29,341 nucleotides of DNA from Bacillota bacterium (GTDB lineage Bacteria > Bacillota > Clostridia > Tissierellales > Peptoniphilaceae). The DNA is taken from the NCBI GenBank assembly GCA_023393715.1, contig JAEXCD010000068.1, positions 1 through 29,341 of the forward strand, written 5' to 3'. Within the stretch, counting starts at the first letter, position 1. Each line of letters opens with the position of its first letter. The position numbers and the translations under genes were made by a program. Under the pieces are notes generated by a model. That model did not search any database and was not told where the DNA came from. It was given only the letters and a program-made list of their open reading frames with translations. Shown piece after piece: positions 8,081 through 15,537 of the stretch.

Positions 8081-8119
8081 AAAAACACCGGAATCTCAAA
8101 ATGAGATTCCGGTGTTTTT
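8081..8119. terminator. Bidirectional terminator between ABC operon and alcohol dehydrogenase
   Basis: A perfect 18-bp inverted repeat pairs 8081-8098 with 8102-8119 around a 3-base AAA loop. Because the outer arms are A5 and T5, it works as a T-tailed terminator on either strand and serves the two convergent genes ending at 8065 and 8152. Confidence 0.9.
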
Positions 8120-8151
8120 GTATCATTTGTCACATTCAGATCACTTTCTGT

Positions 8152-9318
8152 TTACAGGCACATCCGATAGATCTTTTCGATGTCGGCCTGGCGCAGAGGC
8201 TTAAAGCCCCAGATCGCTTTTCCGCCGCAGGCTTTCCGCGCCATTTCCGAAAAGTCGCGGTCGTCGATGCCCATGTCGGAGAGACTGCGCTGGAGCTTCA
8301 GCGTGTCGAACAGGAAGGCCGACAGCTTGTCGATGCTCCGGCGCGCGATTTCCATCGGCTCCAGCGTCGGATCGATGCCGAAGACATTCACCCCGAAGGA
8401 AACGTAGCGCGCAACATTGGATTCGTCGAGGCAGTACTCCAGCCAGCGCGGGGACAGGATCGCCAGACCGTGTCCATGCGTCATATCGTAAAAGGCCGAC
8501 AGCTCGTGCTCCATGGGATGGCAGCTCCACGCCGTGCGCTTCCCGGCGGCAATAAAGCCGTTGATCGCCCAGGACGCCGCCCACATCAGGTTGGCGCGCG
8601 CTTCGTAATTGTCCGGCTCCTTCATCGCAATCGGCGCGTATTTGATGACCGTTTTCATCAGCCCCTCCATGAAGCAATCGACGAGATACAGGCCCGGTTC
8701 GGTACCGAAATACACCTCCATCGTGTGACTGAGGATATCGGCCGATCCACAGGCCGTCTGGTACTCGCTGACGGTGTAGGTATTCGTCGGATCGAGGAAC
8801 GATGCCCTGGGAAGCAGCGGCACGCCGGCATAGCCGAGCTTTTCCTTCGTGTCCGGATTCGAAATCACACCGCCGCGATTCATTTCGGAGCCGGTCGCCG
8901 CCAGGGTCAGCACGGTGACGATCGGCAGCGCCTTTTCGATTTTTTTGTGCTCGGAGAAGAATTCCCACGGATCAAAATCGACACAGGCGCCCGCTGCGAT
9001 GAACTTTGTCGCATCGATGACCGAGCCGCCGCCCACGGCAAGCAGGACGTCTATTCCCTCTTCCTTGCAAAGCGCGGCTCCCTTCCGCACGGAGTCGATG
9101 CGCGGGTTCGGCTCAATGCCCGAAAGCTCGAACAGTTCGAGCCCCGCATCCCGGATCTGCGCGACGACTGCGTCATACAGTCCGCTTCGTTTAATCGAGC
9201 CGCCGCCGTAGGTCAACAGCACTCTCTTCCCGTGCTTTGCCAGCTCCGCGCCCAAATTACCCAGCTGATCCTTTCCGAAATACACCTTAATCGGAACATT
9301 AAAAATAAAATCGTTCAT
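8152..9318 (-). CDS. Iron-containing NADPH-dependent alcohol (butanol) dehydrogenase, YqhD/BdhA type
   Basis: 388-residue group III alcohol dehydrogenase, likely a cytoplasmic reductase of aldehydes to alcohols. The N-terminal nucleotide fold has GGGS at 38-41 and GGGSVID at 96-102; the former with SIKRSG is the NADPH 2'-phosphate-type loop of YqhD. The metal ligands fall at exactly the positions of Escherichia coli YqhD: Asp194 and His198 (GSADILSH), His267 (HPMEHELSA) and His281 (THGHG). The start ATG has GAGAGGGG 8 bases upstream and gives the usual family length. A TATAAT at 9415-9420 on this strand may be its -10, with no clear -35. It is convergent with the ABC operon and follows the phosphodiesterase gene after a 141-base gap. 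The natural substrate is not fixed by sequence. Confidence 0.94.
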   Translation of the reverse strand: MNDFIFNVPIKVYFGKDQLGNLGAELAKHGKRVLLTYGGGSIKRSGLYDAVVAQIRDAGLELFELSGIEPNPRIDSVRKGAALCKEEGIDVLLAVGGGSVIDATKFIAAGACVDFDPWEFFSEHKKIEKALPIVTVLTLAATGSEMNRGGVISNPDTKEKLGYAGVPLLPRASFLDPTNTYTVSEYQTACGSADILSHTMEVYFGTEPGLYLVDCFMEGLMKTVIKYAPIAMKEPDNYEARANLMWAASWAINGFIAAGKRTAWSCHPMEHELSAFYDMTHGHGLAILSPRWLEYCLDESNVARYVSFGVNVFGIDPTLEPMEIARRSIDKLSAFLFDTLKLQRSLSDMGIDDRDFSEMARKACGGKAIWGFKPLRQADIEKIYRMCL

Positions 9319-9459
9319 CCCTTTGCCCCTCTCTGCTCCTGCTGTATTCTGTCGTGCTGCGCCGCGTCCGTCATTCGGCGAAACACTTCTCTCCTTTGAT
9401 ACCCGCTTTGGCAGATTATAGACTCGAAAGAACCGAAGCCCCGTTTTTTTGTTCGCCGC

Positions 9460-10734
9460 TCAGCCGTTTAAGAAATCCTCCATCGCGCTGCCGACAGCCC
9501 CCTCCAGCGGCAGACGGTGCGCGCGCGCCAGCGTCGGCGCAATGTCCAAAATCGAGCCGCGTTCCTCATTGCGAACGCCCCGTTTGAACGAGGGACCCGC
9601 CGCGATGAAAATGGCGTTGTAATTCGGTTTATCCGGTGAAAAGCCGTGGTTCGCCGCATGACCCTTTTGTTCCTTCCCCGCCTGCTCCGTCTCCGCAAAG
9701 AAGGAGGAAAACATATAGCCCGAGGCCGCCTCCGCCATCGCCAGACACGTTGGATCGGCGCCGAGCGAACGGGCCTGCTCCCGGGAATACACCGTCTCGA
9801 TCTCTTCCCGCTCGCTCCAGCGCTCGAGATAGGTCATGAAGCGTATTTTTTCCTCCTCGGAGAGGTGTCCCGCGGCGTAAAAATAACACGAGCCGCCGGC
9901 TGAATGCGGAAAAACCCGGTACTGCGGCACAATGTTGCCCGATCTCGTAAGCCACCCGTCCCGGGCGAGCTCGTCCAGAGGATACAGAAAATGAGGCGTA
10001 TCAATCTGCGAATGATCGGACAGCAAGACAATATCAATCTCATCGCGATCCGCCCGCGACGCACGCTTGTCGAGCACGCGCTGAATGCGCGCGTCGATGC
10101 GGTGAATCGCATCCTGCACCTCATTCGAGCGAATCCCGTGATCGTGCTTTTGCGCATCGACGTCGACCCAGTGGACGAACAACAGATCGGGATCCTGCCG
10201 ATCGATCAGGTCAAAGGCGCACGCTTCGGTGAAATCATCCAAAAACGGCTCCTGAATGCCGCGGCGCAGCGAGCCGTATTTCTTTTCCCATCGCAGGACG
10301 AGCGATGCCGTACTGTTGCAGAGCACGCGCGCCACCTGGTGATGCCACCACCGATTCGGAATGATTTCCGACAGATTATAGGCAATTTTGGCGCCGGCGC
10401 TCACCGGCCACAGCAGCGCGCCCACGCTTTTGTTTTCGCGCCGCGCCGCGCGAAAGAGCGTATCGCCCTGAATTTCGCGCTCGAACCAATACCAATCCTG
10501 TACCTCCCGCCGCGGCTGTACATGCAGATTGTTGACGATGCCCGTCGACGCCGGCGGACGTCCCGAAATAATCGATGCGTGCGCGGGATAGGTCAGCGTC
10601 GGATACACGCTTCGCATGTGCGGGCGATAGCAGCCCTCCGCCATCATCCGCCGAAAGCCCGGCAGGGTTTCAAAAAGAGGCGCATCGATATCGCCCAGCG
10701 CATCCAGCGAAAAGACCCAGCATTTTTTGCTCAT
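9460..10734 (-). CDS. Alkaline-phosphatase-superfamily phosphodiesterase/nucleotide pyrophosphatase
   Basis: 424-residue enzyme of the type I phosphodiesterase/nucleotide pyrophosphatase family, two-zinc hydrolases of phosphodiester or pyrophosphate bonds. The metal and nucleophile residues are visible in order: Asp11 (FSLDALGD), the nucleophile Thr48 in TYPAH, Asp193 and His197 (DAQKHDHG), Asp240-His241 (LLSDHSQ) and His363 (NHGFSPDKPNY). No signal peptide or membrane helix is seen, so it is probably cytoplasmic, unlike many relatives. The ATG at 10734 is preferred over an upstream in-frame TTG because GGAGG lies 5 bases before it and it overlaps the stop of map as ATGA, implying translational coupling. 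Substrate unknown; a nucleotide or a small phosphodiester is likely. Confidence 0.88.
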   Translation of the reverse strand: MSKKCWVFSLDALGDIDAPLFETLPGFRRMMAEGCYRPHMRSVYPTLTYPAHASIISGRPPASTGIVNNLHVQPRREVQDWYWFEREIQGDTLFRAARRENKSVGALLWPVSAGAKIAYNLSEIIPNRWWHHQVARVLCNSTASLVLRWEKKYGSLRRGIQEPFLDDFTEACAFDLIDRQDPDLLFVHWVDVDAQKHDHGIRSNEVQDAIHRIDARIQRVLDKRASRADRDEIDIVLLSDHSQIDTPHFLYPLDELARDGWLTRSGNIVPQYRVFPHSAGGSCYFYAAGHLSEEEKIRFMTYLERWSEREEIETVYSREQARSLGADPTCLAMAEAASGYMFSSFFAETEQAGKEQKGHAANHGFSPDKPNYNAIFIAAGPSFKRGVRNEERGSILDIAPTLARAHRLPLEGAVGSAMEDFLNG

Positions 10735-11546
10735 CCATTCCTCCGATCCCAACGGTAGCTGTCGATCCAGGCGAGCTCCTGTTCATCGAGGCTGGTCTGC
10801 GCCTGATCCGTCAGAATTTCCGGCCCGTCCTTGCGAATGGCAAAGGTGTGCTCAAACTGGCAGCTCTTCCTGCCGTCCGCCGTGCGCGCCGTCCATTCGT
10901 TGTCGTCGAGGTAAATCTGCCACGTCCCCATGTTGATCATCGGCTCGACCGTTATGACCATGTTTTCGCGAAGCCGCGCCCCCCGCTCCTTGGTCACGTA
11001 GTGCGGCACCTGGGGATCCTCGTGCATTTCCCTGCCGATGCCGTGCCCGACAAAATGGCGCACGACCGAAAAGCCTTCGCTTTCTACATAGCGCTGAATC
11101 GCGCGGCCGATATCGACGATCCGATTGCCGACGACGGCCTGCTCGATGCCGAGATACATCGCCTTTTCCGTTACATCCATCAGGTGCCGGTCCTCCGGAC
11201 TGAGGGCGCCGATGGCATAGCTCCAGCAGGAATCAGACAGATAGCCCTCGTAGTTTACGACATTGTCGATCGACAGAATATCTCCCTCTTCCAGGGGACG
11301 CTCGTTGGGGAAGCCGTGACAAACCTCATCGTTGACGCTCGTACACAACGCATAGGGAAACCCCTCATAGCCCTTCTGTGCCGGAATCGCGCCCTTCCAG
11401 CGCATGAATGCCTCGGCAAAGGCATCGAGCTGCAGCGTCGTCAGCCCCGGGCGCAGGACGCGGCGAATCGCGTGATGCGTCTTCGTCAGAATGCGCCCGG
11501 AACGCTTCATTCCGGCAATTTGTTCATCCGTTTTAATCGTAATCAT
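10731..11546 (-). CDS. map: Methionine aminopeptidase, type I
   Basis: 271-residue enzyme that removes the initiator methionine from new proteins in the cytoplasm. All five metal ligands are present: Asp94 and Asp105 (SIDNVVNYEGYLSDS), His168 (VGHGIGREMHEDP), Glu201 (TVEPM) and Glu232 (QFEHT), plus His77 in the CHGFP loop. It has a C-terminal tail of about 30 residues after the catalytic fold (DEQELAWIDSYRWD), slightly longer than the shortest type I enzymes. It is not in the usual ribosomal-protein cluster (secY-adk-map), so it may be a second copy; this cannot be checked here. The ATG follows AAAGGAAC. A promoter is proposed at 11695-11724. Its stop overlaps the start of the downstream phosphodiesterase by four bases. 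Confidence 0.95.
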   Translation of the reverse strand: MITIKTDEQIAGMKRSGRILTKTHHAIRRVLRPGLTTLQLDAFAEAFMRWKGAIPAQKGYEGFPYALCTSVNDEVCHGFPNERPLEEGDILSIDNVVNYEGYLSDSCWSYAIGALSPEDRHLMDVTEKAMYLGIEQAVVGNRIVDIGRAIQRYVESEGFSVVRHFVGHGIGREMHEDPQVPHYVTKERGARLRENMVITVEPMINMGTWQIYLDDNEWTARTADGRKSCQFEHTFAIRKDGPEILTDQAQTSLDEQELAWIDSYRWDRRNG

Positions 11547-11694
11547 GAACGGTTCCTTTCTCTTGCGTCGTATCCGCGCCTATTCATGTGCTCTCTGTGC
11601 GTCTGCCGCACGGAGCGGAATCAAGTAAAGCTTTTTCCTGTAATTCTATCTGTTTCTCATGGGCAACGTGCGTTCACGCCCCTTCTTCTCTGCG

Positions 11695-11724
11695 ATTGTA
11701 CCGCAATGAGGCGTCATTAGGCAA
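11695..11724 (-). promoter_or_regulatory. Probable promoter of map-phosphodiesterase
   Basis: On the minus strand TTGCCT (11719-11724) and TACAAT (11695-11700) are 18 bases apart. It lies in the 208-base gap after the DJ-1 gene and leaves a leader of about 140 bases before map, in which only a weak 5-bp hairpin (GTGCG/CGCAC) is seen. No terminator is evident after the DJ-1 gene, so read-through from it is also possible. Confidence 0.5.
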
Positions 11725-11754
11725 CTCACCTCACTGATCAGACGGGCAATCCGC

Positions 11755-12351
11755 TCAGCGGCTGCGATCGCAGGGCGTTTCCTCGGACGTCCACGCGCGG
11801 CGGAGCTGAGGAATGAGCAGCTCCCTTTCGAGCGCCGCACATTTTTCCTCTCCCATCAGCTGCCGGACGACCTCCAGGGCCAAAGCCATTGCCGTGGCGG
11901 GGCCGCGCGAGGTGATGAGGTTTCCGTCGACGACCACCACATCCTCCCTGTGCCGTGCGGACGGCGTGTCCTGCTCTGCGCCCGGATAGCACGTAATGCA
12001 CCGTCCGCTCAGAATCCCGGCCGCTTCCAGTACCCGAGGTCCGGCGCACACCGAAATAATCCATTTGCCCGTCCGATCCGCTTCGCGAACAATTTGCAGA
12101 ATGCGTTCATCCCCGGACGCCGTCTTCGCGCCTGGAAGTCCTCCCGGCAGATAAATCGCATCGTATTCCTCGGGCATCTCCGAATAGTGCAGGTCTGCGC
12201 CGAAATGAATCTGATGCGAACCGATCAGCTTCTTCGTCTGCTCAAAGCTGACGAGAAGCGCCTCTGCTCCGGCTCGGCGCAGCAGATCCACCATCGTCAG
12301 CGCCTCAATCTCTTCCTGTCCGTTTTTCATGAGTACCAATAGCCGTGTCAT
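11755..12351 (-). CDS. DJ-1/PfpI (ThiJ/YajL) family protein
   Basis: 198-residue class I glutamine-amidotransferase-like fold. The nucleophile Cys102 sits in the elbow SVCAGPRVLEAAG, Glu16 in GQEEIEA matches the conserved acidic partner of DJ-1, and TCYPGAE follows as in the DJ-1/YajL branch. The length fits this subfamily. Members act as deglycase/chaperone-like or oxidative-stress proteins; the activity of this one cannot be assigned. The ATG at 12351 is chosen because AGAGGGAG lies 5 bases upstream and the family begins at this M-T-R-L-L-V-L strand; a longer frame upstream has no support. It stands between the flavin-type lipoprotein gene and map, all on the same strand. Confidence 0.9.
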   Translation of the reverse strand: MTRLLVLMKNGQEEIEALTMVDLLRRAGAEALLVSFEQTKKLIGSHQIHFGADLHYSEMPEEYDAIYLPGGLPGAKTASGDERILQIVREADRTGKWIISVCAGPRVLEAAGILSGRCITCYPGAEQDTPSARHREDVVVVDGNLITSRGPATAMALALEVVRQLMGEEKCAALERELLIPQLRRAWTSEETPCDRSR

Positions 12352-12466
12352 CCGTCTCCCTCTTTTCCTTCGCTGCAGAGCATATTTCGCCGCAAGCCGC
12401 GCCATGCTTTACTGATTCTCTCTGGTGGTTCGTCCTGACCTTCGAACTGTTCCTTCCTATACCCAA

Positions 12467-12500
12467 AAGAAAGGAGACCTCACCCCACGGCAAGGTCTCC
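12467..12500 (-). terminator. Terminator of the lipoprotein gene
   Basis: An 8-bp stem pairs 12473-12480 with 12493-12500 around a 12-base loop; read on the minus strand it is followed by TTTCTTTT. It lies 68 bases after the lipoprotein stop codon and before the DJ-1 gene. The remaining gap to 12351 shows no clear promoter. Confidence 0.65.
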
Positions 12501-12567
12501 TGTTCCATTCGATTTCTATGCGGCGCAGGGACGTCCCTTCGCCTTATTTCGAAAACGTGGTTTTTTC

Positions 12568-13671
12568 TTACTTCAGTGCATCGACGACCAGCTGCAGATA
12601 ACCGACGGTATCGACCAGAGTCGCTCCCGAGACGGCCTCCACCGGCTTGCCCGCTTCGTTCTTCGCGACGACTTCACTGAGCTCCGCCGCCGTCTTGCCG
12701 ACCGCAAACGTGCCGATCGCCGTGAAATTGTCGGCAATCGAGGTCGTCGACTTTGCCTTCTCCGTCATCAGTGCAGAATACGCTTCCGAATTCACCAGCT
12801 TCGACGCGAGCGGCGCCGCGGCATCGGCATAATTTTCGCCAAACTTCGCATCGCTGTTCGGCACGCCCGTTCCTGCAAAGTACTGGAATTCGTCGATGGA
12901 CGCGGCCGCAACCACGCCGTCCGCCTGCGCGACGACTGCATCAGCAAAGCTCTTTGTGCCGTGCGGCGCACCGTACGCCGTCGTCAGCACGAGCTTTTCC
13001 GGATTGGCCGTCACTCCGCGGGCGGCCATCGTCTCGTCCTTCGCCGCATCGACAATGGCCTGCAAATAGCCGACCGTATCGACCAGAGTTGCCCCCGACA
13101 CCGCTTCGACCGGCTTGCCGGCTTCCGCGGAGGAAATTACCTTCTCCAGCTCTGCGACCGTCTTGCCAACCGCAAAGCTCTGAATCGCATCGTAGTTCGC
13201 ATCGATGGACACCGTGGACTGCGCCTTCTCGGCCATCAATGCAGAGTAGCTTTCGGTATTGACGCGCTTTGAGGCCAGAACCTTGCCCTCGACGGCGCCC
13301 TTGCCGAAATCGGCATCGCTGTTCGGCACGCCCGATGCGCTGTCCGCGGCCATGTACTGGAATTCATCCAACGCAACGCCGACAATCTTCTCGCCGCTCA
13401 TCGCTACGACCACACGGGCAAAGCTCTGCTCTCCGTGCGCCGCAGTATAGTGACGATGCAGCACGATCTCCTGTGCCTCCGCTGCCGGGATCTCCGACGA
13501 CGTGCTCACCTCTTCACTTGAGGCCGTCTCGCTCGTGGACGCCGTTTCGCTGACAGACGTCGACTCGCTCGATGCTGCCGATTCCTCCGACGTCTTGCTG
13601 CCCGAAGCACCACACGCCGTTACCGCCATGGCGAGCGCCAAGAGCGCCGCAGCCAGTTGAACTTTTTTCAT
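12568..13671 (-). CDS. Secreted lipoprotein with two tandem FMN-binding-like repeats
   Basis: 367 residues. A lysine start, hydrophobic stretch and lipobox VTAC with Cys20 mark a type II signal peptide, so the protein is anchored outside the membrane. Residues 21-65 are a Ser/Thr/Glu-rich linker without structure. Two closely related repeats follow (about 70-212 and 226-367, offset exactly 156 residues). Each has an A-x-H-G-x-x-SF start, a DEFQY strand, a GVPNSDA-FG motif and ends with EAVSGATLVDTVGYLQ. The SGAT at 192-195 and 348-351 resembles the Thr-flavinylation motif of FMN-binding domains (NqrC/RnfG/PplA type) that are modified by ApbE. A role in extracellular electron transfer is therefore possible but not shown. 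The ATG at 13671 has AGGAGGAAG upstream; the upstream in-frame ATG would spoil the signal peptide. Monocistronic. Confidence 0.82.
   Translation of the reverse strand: MKKVQLAAALLALAMAVTACGASGSKTSEESAASSESTSVSETASTSETASSEEVSTSSEIPAAEAQEIVLHRHYTAAHGEQSFARVVVAMSGEKIVGVALDEFQYMAADSASGVPNSDADFGKGAVEGKVLASKRVNTESYSALMAEKAQSTVSIDANYDAIQSFAVGKTVAELEKVISSAEAGKPVEAVSGATLVDTVGYLQAIVDAAKDETMAARGVTANPEKLVLTTAYGAPHGTKSFADAVVAQADGVVAAASIDEFQYFAGTGVPNSDAKFGENYADAAAPLASKLVNSEAYSALMTEKAKSTTSIADNFTAIGTFAVGKTAAELSEVVAKNEAGKPVEAVSGATLVDTVGYLQLVVDALK
12571..13464 (-). repeat. Internal gene duplication: two 156-codon units
   Basis: The DNA coding the two lipoprotein domains is a tandem repeat with period 468 bases; for example the stretch starting at 12594 recurs at 13062 with few differences (both read GACGGTATCGACCAGAG-like sequence on the plus strand). 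Conservation at the DNA level as well as protein level suggests a fairly recent duplication or ongoing gene conversion. Confidence 0.85.
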
Positions 13672-13705
13672 CAATTTCTTCCTCCTGCCAGATTTCTGTT
13701 CCATT

Positions 13706-13734
13706 ATTCTAAAGCATTTCACTCAAAACCGCAA
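13706..13734 (-). promoter_or_regulatory. Promoter of the lipoprotein gene
   Basis: On the minus strand TTGCGG (13729-13734) and TAGAAT (13706-13711) are 17 bases apart, 34 bases upstream of the start codon. Confidence 0.6.
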
Positions 13735-13966
13735 CGTATTTCGCATCTATGTTTTTTATTTATTGATGGCTAACTTTTTTCGTTAAACGGTTTAATCCCA
13801 TATTTTTGCGTTTTGTTTTCTTTTTATTACCCAAAACAAACTTTTTTACTCATATATTCCCCTCATCCGTTTATCGTGCTAAGAATATAAATTTATCTCA
13901 AATTAAGGCGCAAACGGATACGAATCCATTTTTCGCCGCCCGGATACGGCATTGCGCCGCTAAAAA
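13735..13966. other. AT-rich intergenic stretch, no gene seen
   Basis: The gap between the lipoprotein start and mazF is 388 bases (13672-14059); this part is much richer in A and T than the rest of the window. It holds a 13-base dyad TTAAACGGTTTAA (13783-13795), about 50 bases upstream of the lipoprotein -35, and a wider inverted repeat ATCCGTTT (13867-13874) / AAACGGAT (13914-13921). No open frame here has a ribosome binding site or recognisable product. A regulator site for the lipoprotein gene is the simplest reading of the dyad, without direct support. Confidence 0.45.
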
Positions 13967-14016
13967 AGCGCCGGGGAAAGCATGCCAAACTATGCTGACA
14001 TGCTTTCCCCGGCGCT
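13961..14016 (-). terminator. Strong terminator of the seven-gene operon ending in mazF
   Basis: A perfect 18-bp GC-rich stem pairs 13967-13984 with 13999-14016 around a 14-base loop. Read on the minus strand it runs into TTTTTT, 43 bases after the mazF stop codon. The plus-strand tail (CTTTCTT) is weaker, so it mainly serves the minus strand. Confidence 0.92.
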
Positions 14017-14059
14017 CTTTCTTACTACATCCCGCTCGTCGCCGGAGCATACGGCTCCT

Positions 14060-14404
14060 CTATCCCAATCCAACCGAAATACGGATCGCCGCGTCGATTG
14101 CCTCCATATTTTTTTCATCAAAACGGCCGATTCGCTCCCGGAGCCGTCGTTTGTCAATGGTTCGAATCTGTTCACACAAAACGACCGAATTTTTCGGCAG
14201 ATCGCTGTGGTCGCTTACCTGGACATGCGTCGGAAGGCGTCCTTTATTGGTCTGTGAGGTAATCGCCGCCACGATAACCGTCGAGCTGTATCGGTTCCCC
14301 ACATCATTTTGGATAATCACTACCGGGCGAATGCCCCCCTGCTCCGACCCGACGACCGGACTGAGATCGGCAAAAAAGAGATCGCCTCTTTTCACCTTCA
14401 GCAT
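14060..14404 (-). CDS. mazF: MazF/NdoA-family endoribonuclease toxin, no adjacent antitoxin
   Basis: 114-residue sequence-specific mRNA interferase, very close in sequence to Bacillus subtilis EndoA (NdoA). The RNA-cleaving pair is present as Arg26 (GGIRPVVIIQND) and Thr49 (AAITSQ), and the late motif EQIRTIDKRRL is intact, so it should be active. The ATG lies inside the end of alr (7-base overlap, CCATGCTGA) with GAGG 10 bases upstream, so translation is coupled to alr. In Bacillus a ribbon-helix-helix antitoxin gene (ndoAI) sits between alr and ndoA; here the overlap leaves no room for one, and none is seen downstream before the terminator. The antitoxin must be elsewhere, or the protein is controlled in another way. 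Confidence 0.95.
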   Translation of the reverse strand: MLKVKRGDLFFADLSPVVGSEQGGIRPVVIIQNDVGNRYSSTVIVAAITSQTNKGRLPTHVQVSDHSDLPKNSVVLCEQIRTIDKRRLRERIGRFDEKNMEAIDAAIRISVGLG

Positions 14405-15537
14405 GGTGCGTGATCCTCATAACGCCGTCCGACGCGGGCGGAAATGCCCGTCATCAGCTCATACGGAATCGTCTGTGCCAAACGCGCCAGCTCCTCCACC
14501 GTCACCCGCTCGCCCGTCGCTTCTCCGCCGATCAGGTACACCGTATCGCCGATGGAAACCGACACGTCCTCCGGCACCTCGACCATCATCTGATCCATAC
14601 AGACGCGTCCGCGAACCGGACAGCGACGCCCGTGAATGACGACGTCCGCACAATTGGACAGCAGCCGGAGATAGCCGTCGGCATAGCCCGCCTGTACCGT
14701 CGCAATCACGCAGTCGTGCTCCGCCTGCCACGTCAAACCATAGCTGAGCCGTTCGCCCGCTTCCAGCACCTTGACATTATTGACCACTGACTGCCACTGA
14801 AACACCGGCTCGAACAGCTGCGGGCAGCGCGACGCGACATAGTCTGACGGCGCGACCCCATACAGGCCGATGCCCAGCCTCATCCCGTCGAACAGCGCCT
14901 GCGGCCGATGACAGAGCACCCCCGCGTCATTGGCGATGTGGCGAATGCCCAAATCAACGCCGTTCTGCGCGGCGCGTTCACATACGTCGCGGAACAAGTC
15001 AATCTGGTGATTGGTGTAGGAAGCATCCTCCTCATCCGCCGTTGCAAAATGCGAGAACGCTCCCTCAATTTTCACATGCTCCATCCCGGCAATACGCTGC
15101 AGTGCTTCGAGCGTATCGGCCGACTCAGCGCGAAAGCCGATGCGGTGATGGCCGGTATCAAAGGCGATGTGTATGGGATGGATGCGCCCGAGACGGCCGG
15201 CATATTCCTCAAATTTTTCAGCGAGTGCCACCGTGTAGACGCTCGGACGAATCCGTTTTTCGATAAATTCCGCGATCCATTCCTCCCCCACAAAGCCGAG
15301 GCATAAAACGGGCCGCTCAATGCCTGCCGCGCGAAGCTCCATCGCCTCCTCGGGCGTTGCGACGCAGAAGCCGTCGACGTCGCGCTCCAAAAACGCAGCC
15401 ACCTTTGCGGCGCCAAGACCGTACGCATTCGCCTTAACCACGCCGTAGCATACAGATCGCGGTGACAATCCGCGGATTTTTAATAAATTATTTCGAATGG
15501 CCGTCCGATTGACGGTAAGGTAATTCCTCGTACTCAT
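14398..15537 (-). CDS. alr: Alanine racemase
   Basis: 379-residue PLP enzyme interconverting L- and D-alanine for peptidoglycan. The PLP lysine is Lys35 in VVKANAYGLG and the second catalytic base is Tyr266 in ERLSYGLTW; GRVCMDQMMVEVPE is the usual C-domain signature. One oddity is DTGHHRIGF (about 127-135), where most racemases have Met in the first of the two His positions; Arg is kept. The start ATG lies 50 bases inside the upstream AcpS-NnrD gene, with AGGAG about 11 bases before it; no later start would keep the first conserved strand, so the long overlap looks real. It overlaps mazF at its other end. The gene order alr-mazF matches that of Bacillus and clostridia. Confidence 0.95.
   Translation of the reverse strand: MSTRNYLTVNRTAIRNNLLKIRGLSPRSVCYGVVKANAYGLGAAKVAAFLERDVDGFCVATPEEAMELRAAGIERPVLCLGFVGEEWIAEFIEKRIRPSVYTVALAEKFEEYAGRLGRIHPIHIAFDTGHHRIGFRAESADTLEALQRIAGMEHVKIEGAFSHFATADEEDASYTNHQIDLFRDVCERAAQNGVDLGIRHIANDAGVLCHRPQALFDGMRLGIGLYGVAPSDYVASRCPQLFEPVFQWQSVVNNVKVLEAGERLSYGLTWQAEHDCVIATVQAGYADGYLRLLSNCADVVIHGRRCPVRGRVCMDQMMVEVPEDVSVSIGDTVYLIGGEATGERVTVEELARLAQTIPYELMTGISARVGRRYEDHAPC

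Noticed and set aside
8101..9399. Long plus-strand open frame (432 codons) opposite the alcohol dehydrogenase.
   Set aside because: The minus-strand protein has all YqhD metal ligands at the family positions; the antisense frame gives an Arg/His-rich peptide without motifs, a usual by-product of GC-rich codon use.
11547..11754. The 140-base leader of map as a possible riboswitch.
   Set aside because: Only a weak 5-bp hairpin is seen, with no terminator or known aptamer pattern.
12473..12500. AAGGAGACCTCAC followed by a matching arm, considered as a riboswitch or a ribosome-binding-site sequestering element.
   Set aside because: No coding start follows on the plus strand; the minus-strand T tail and position after the lipoprotein stop fit a terminator.
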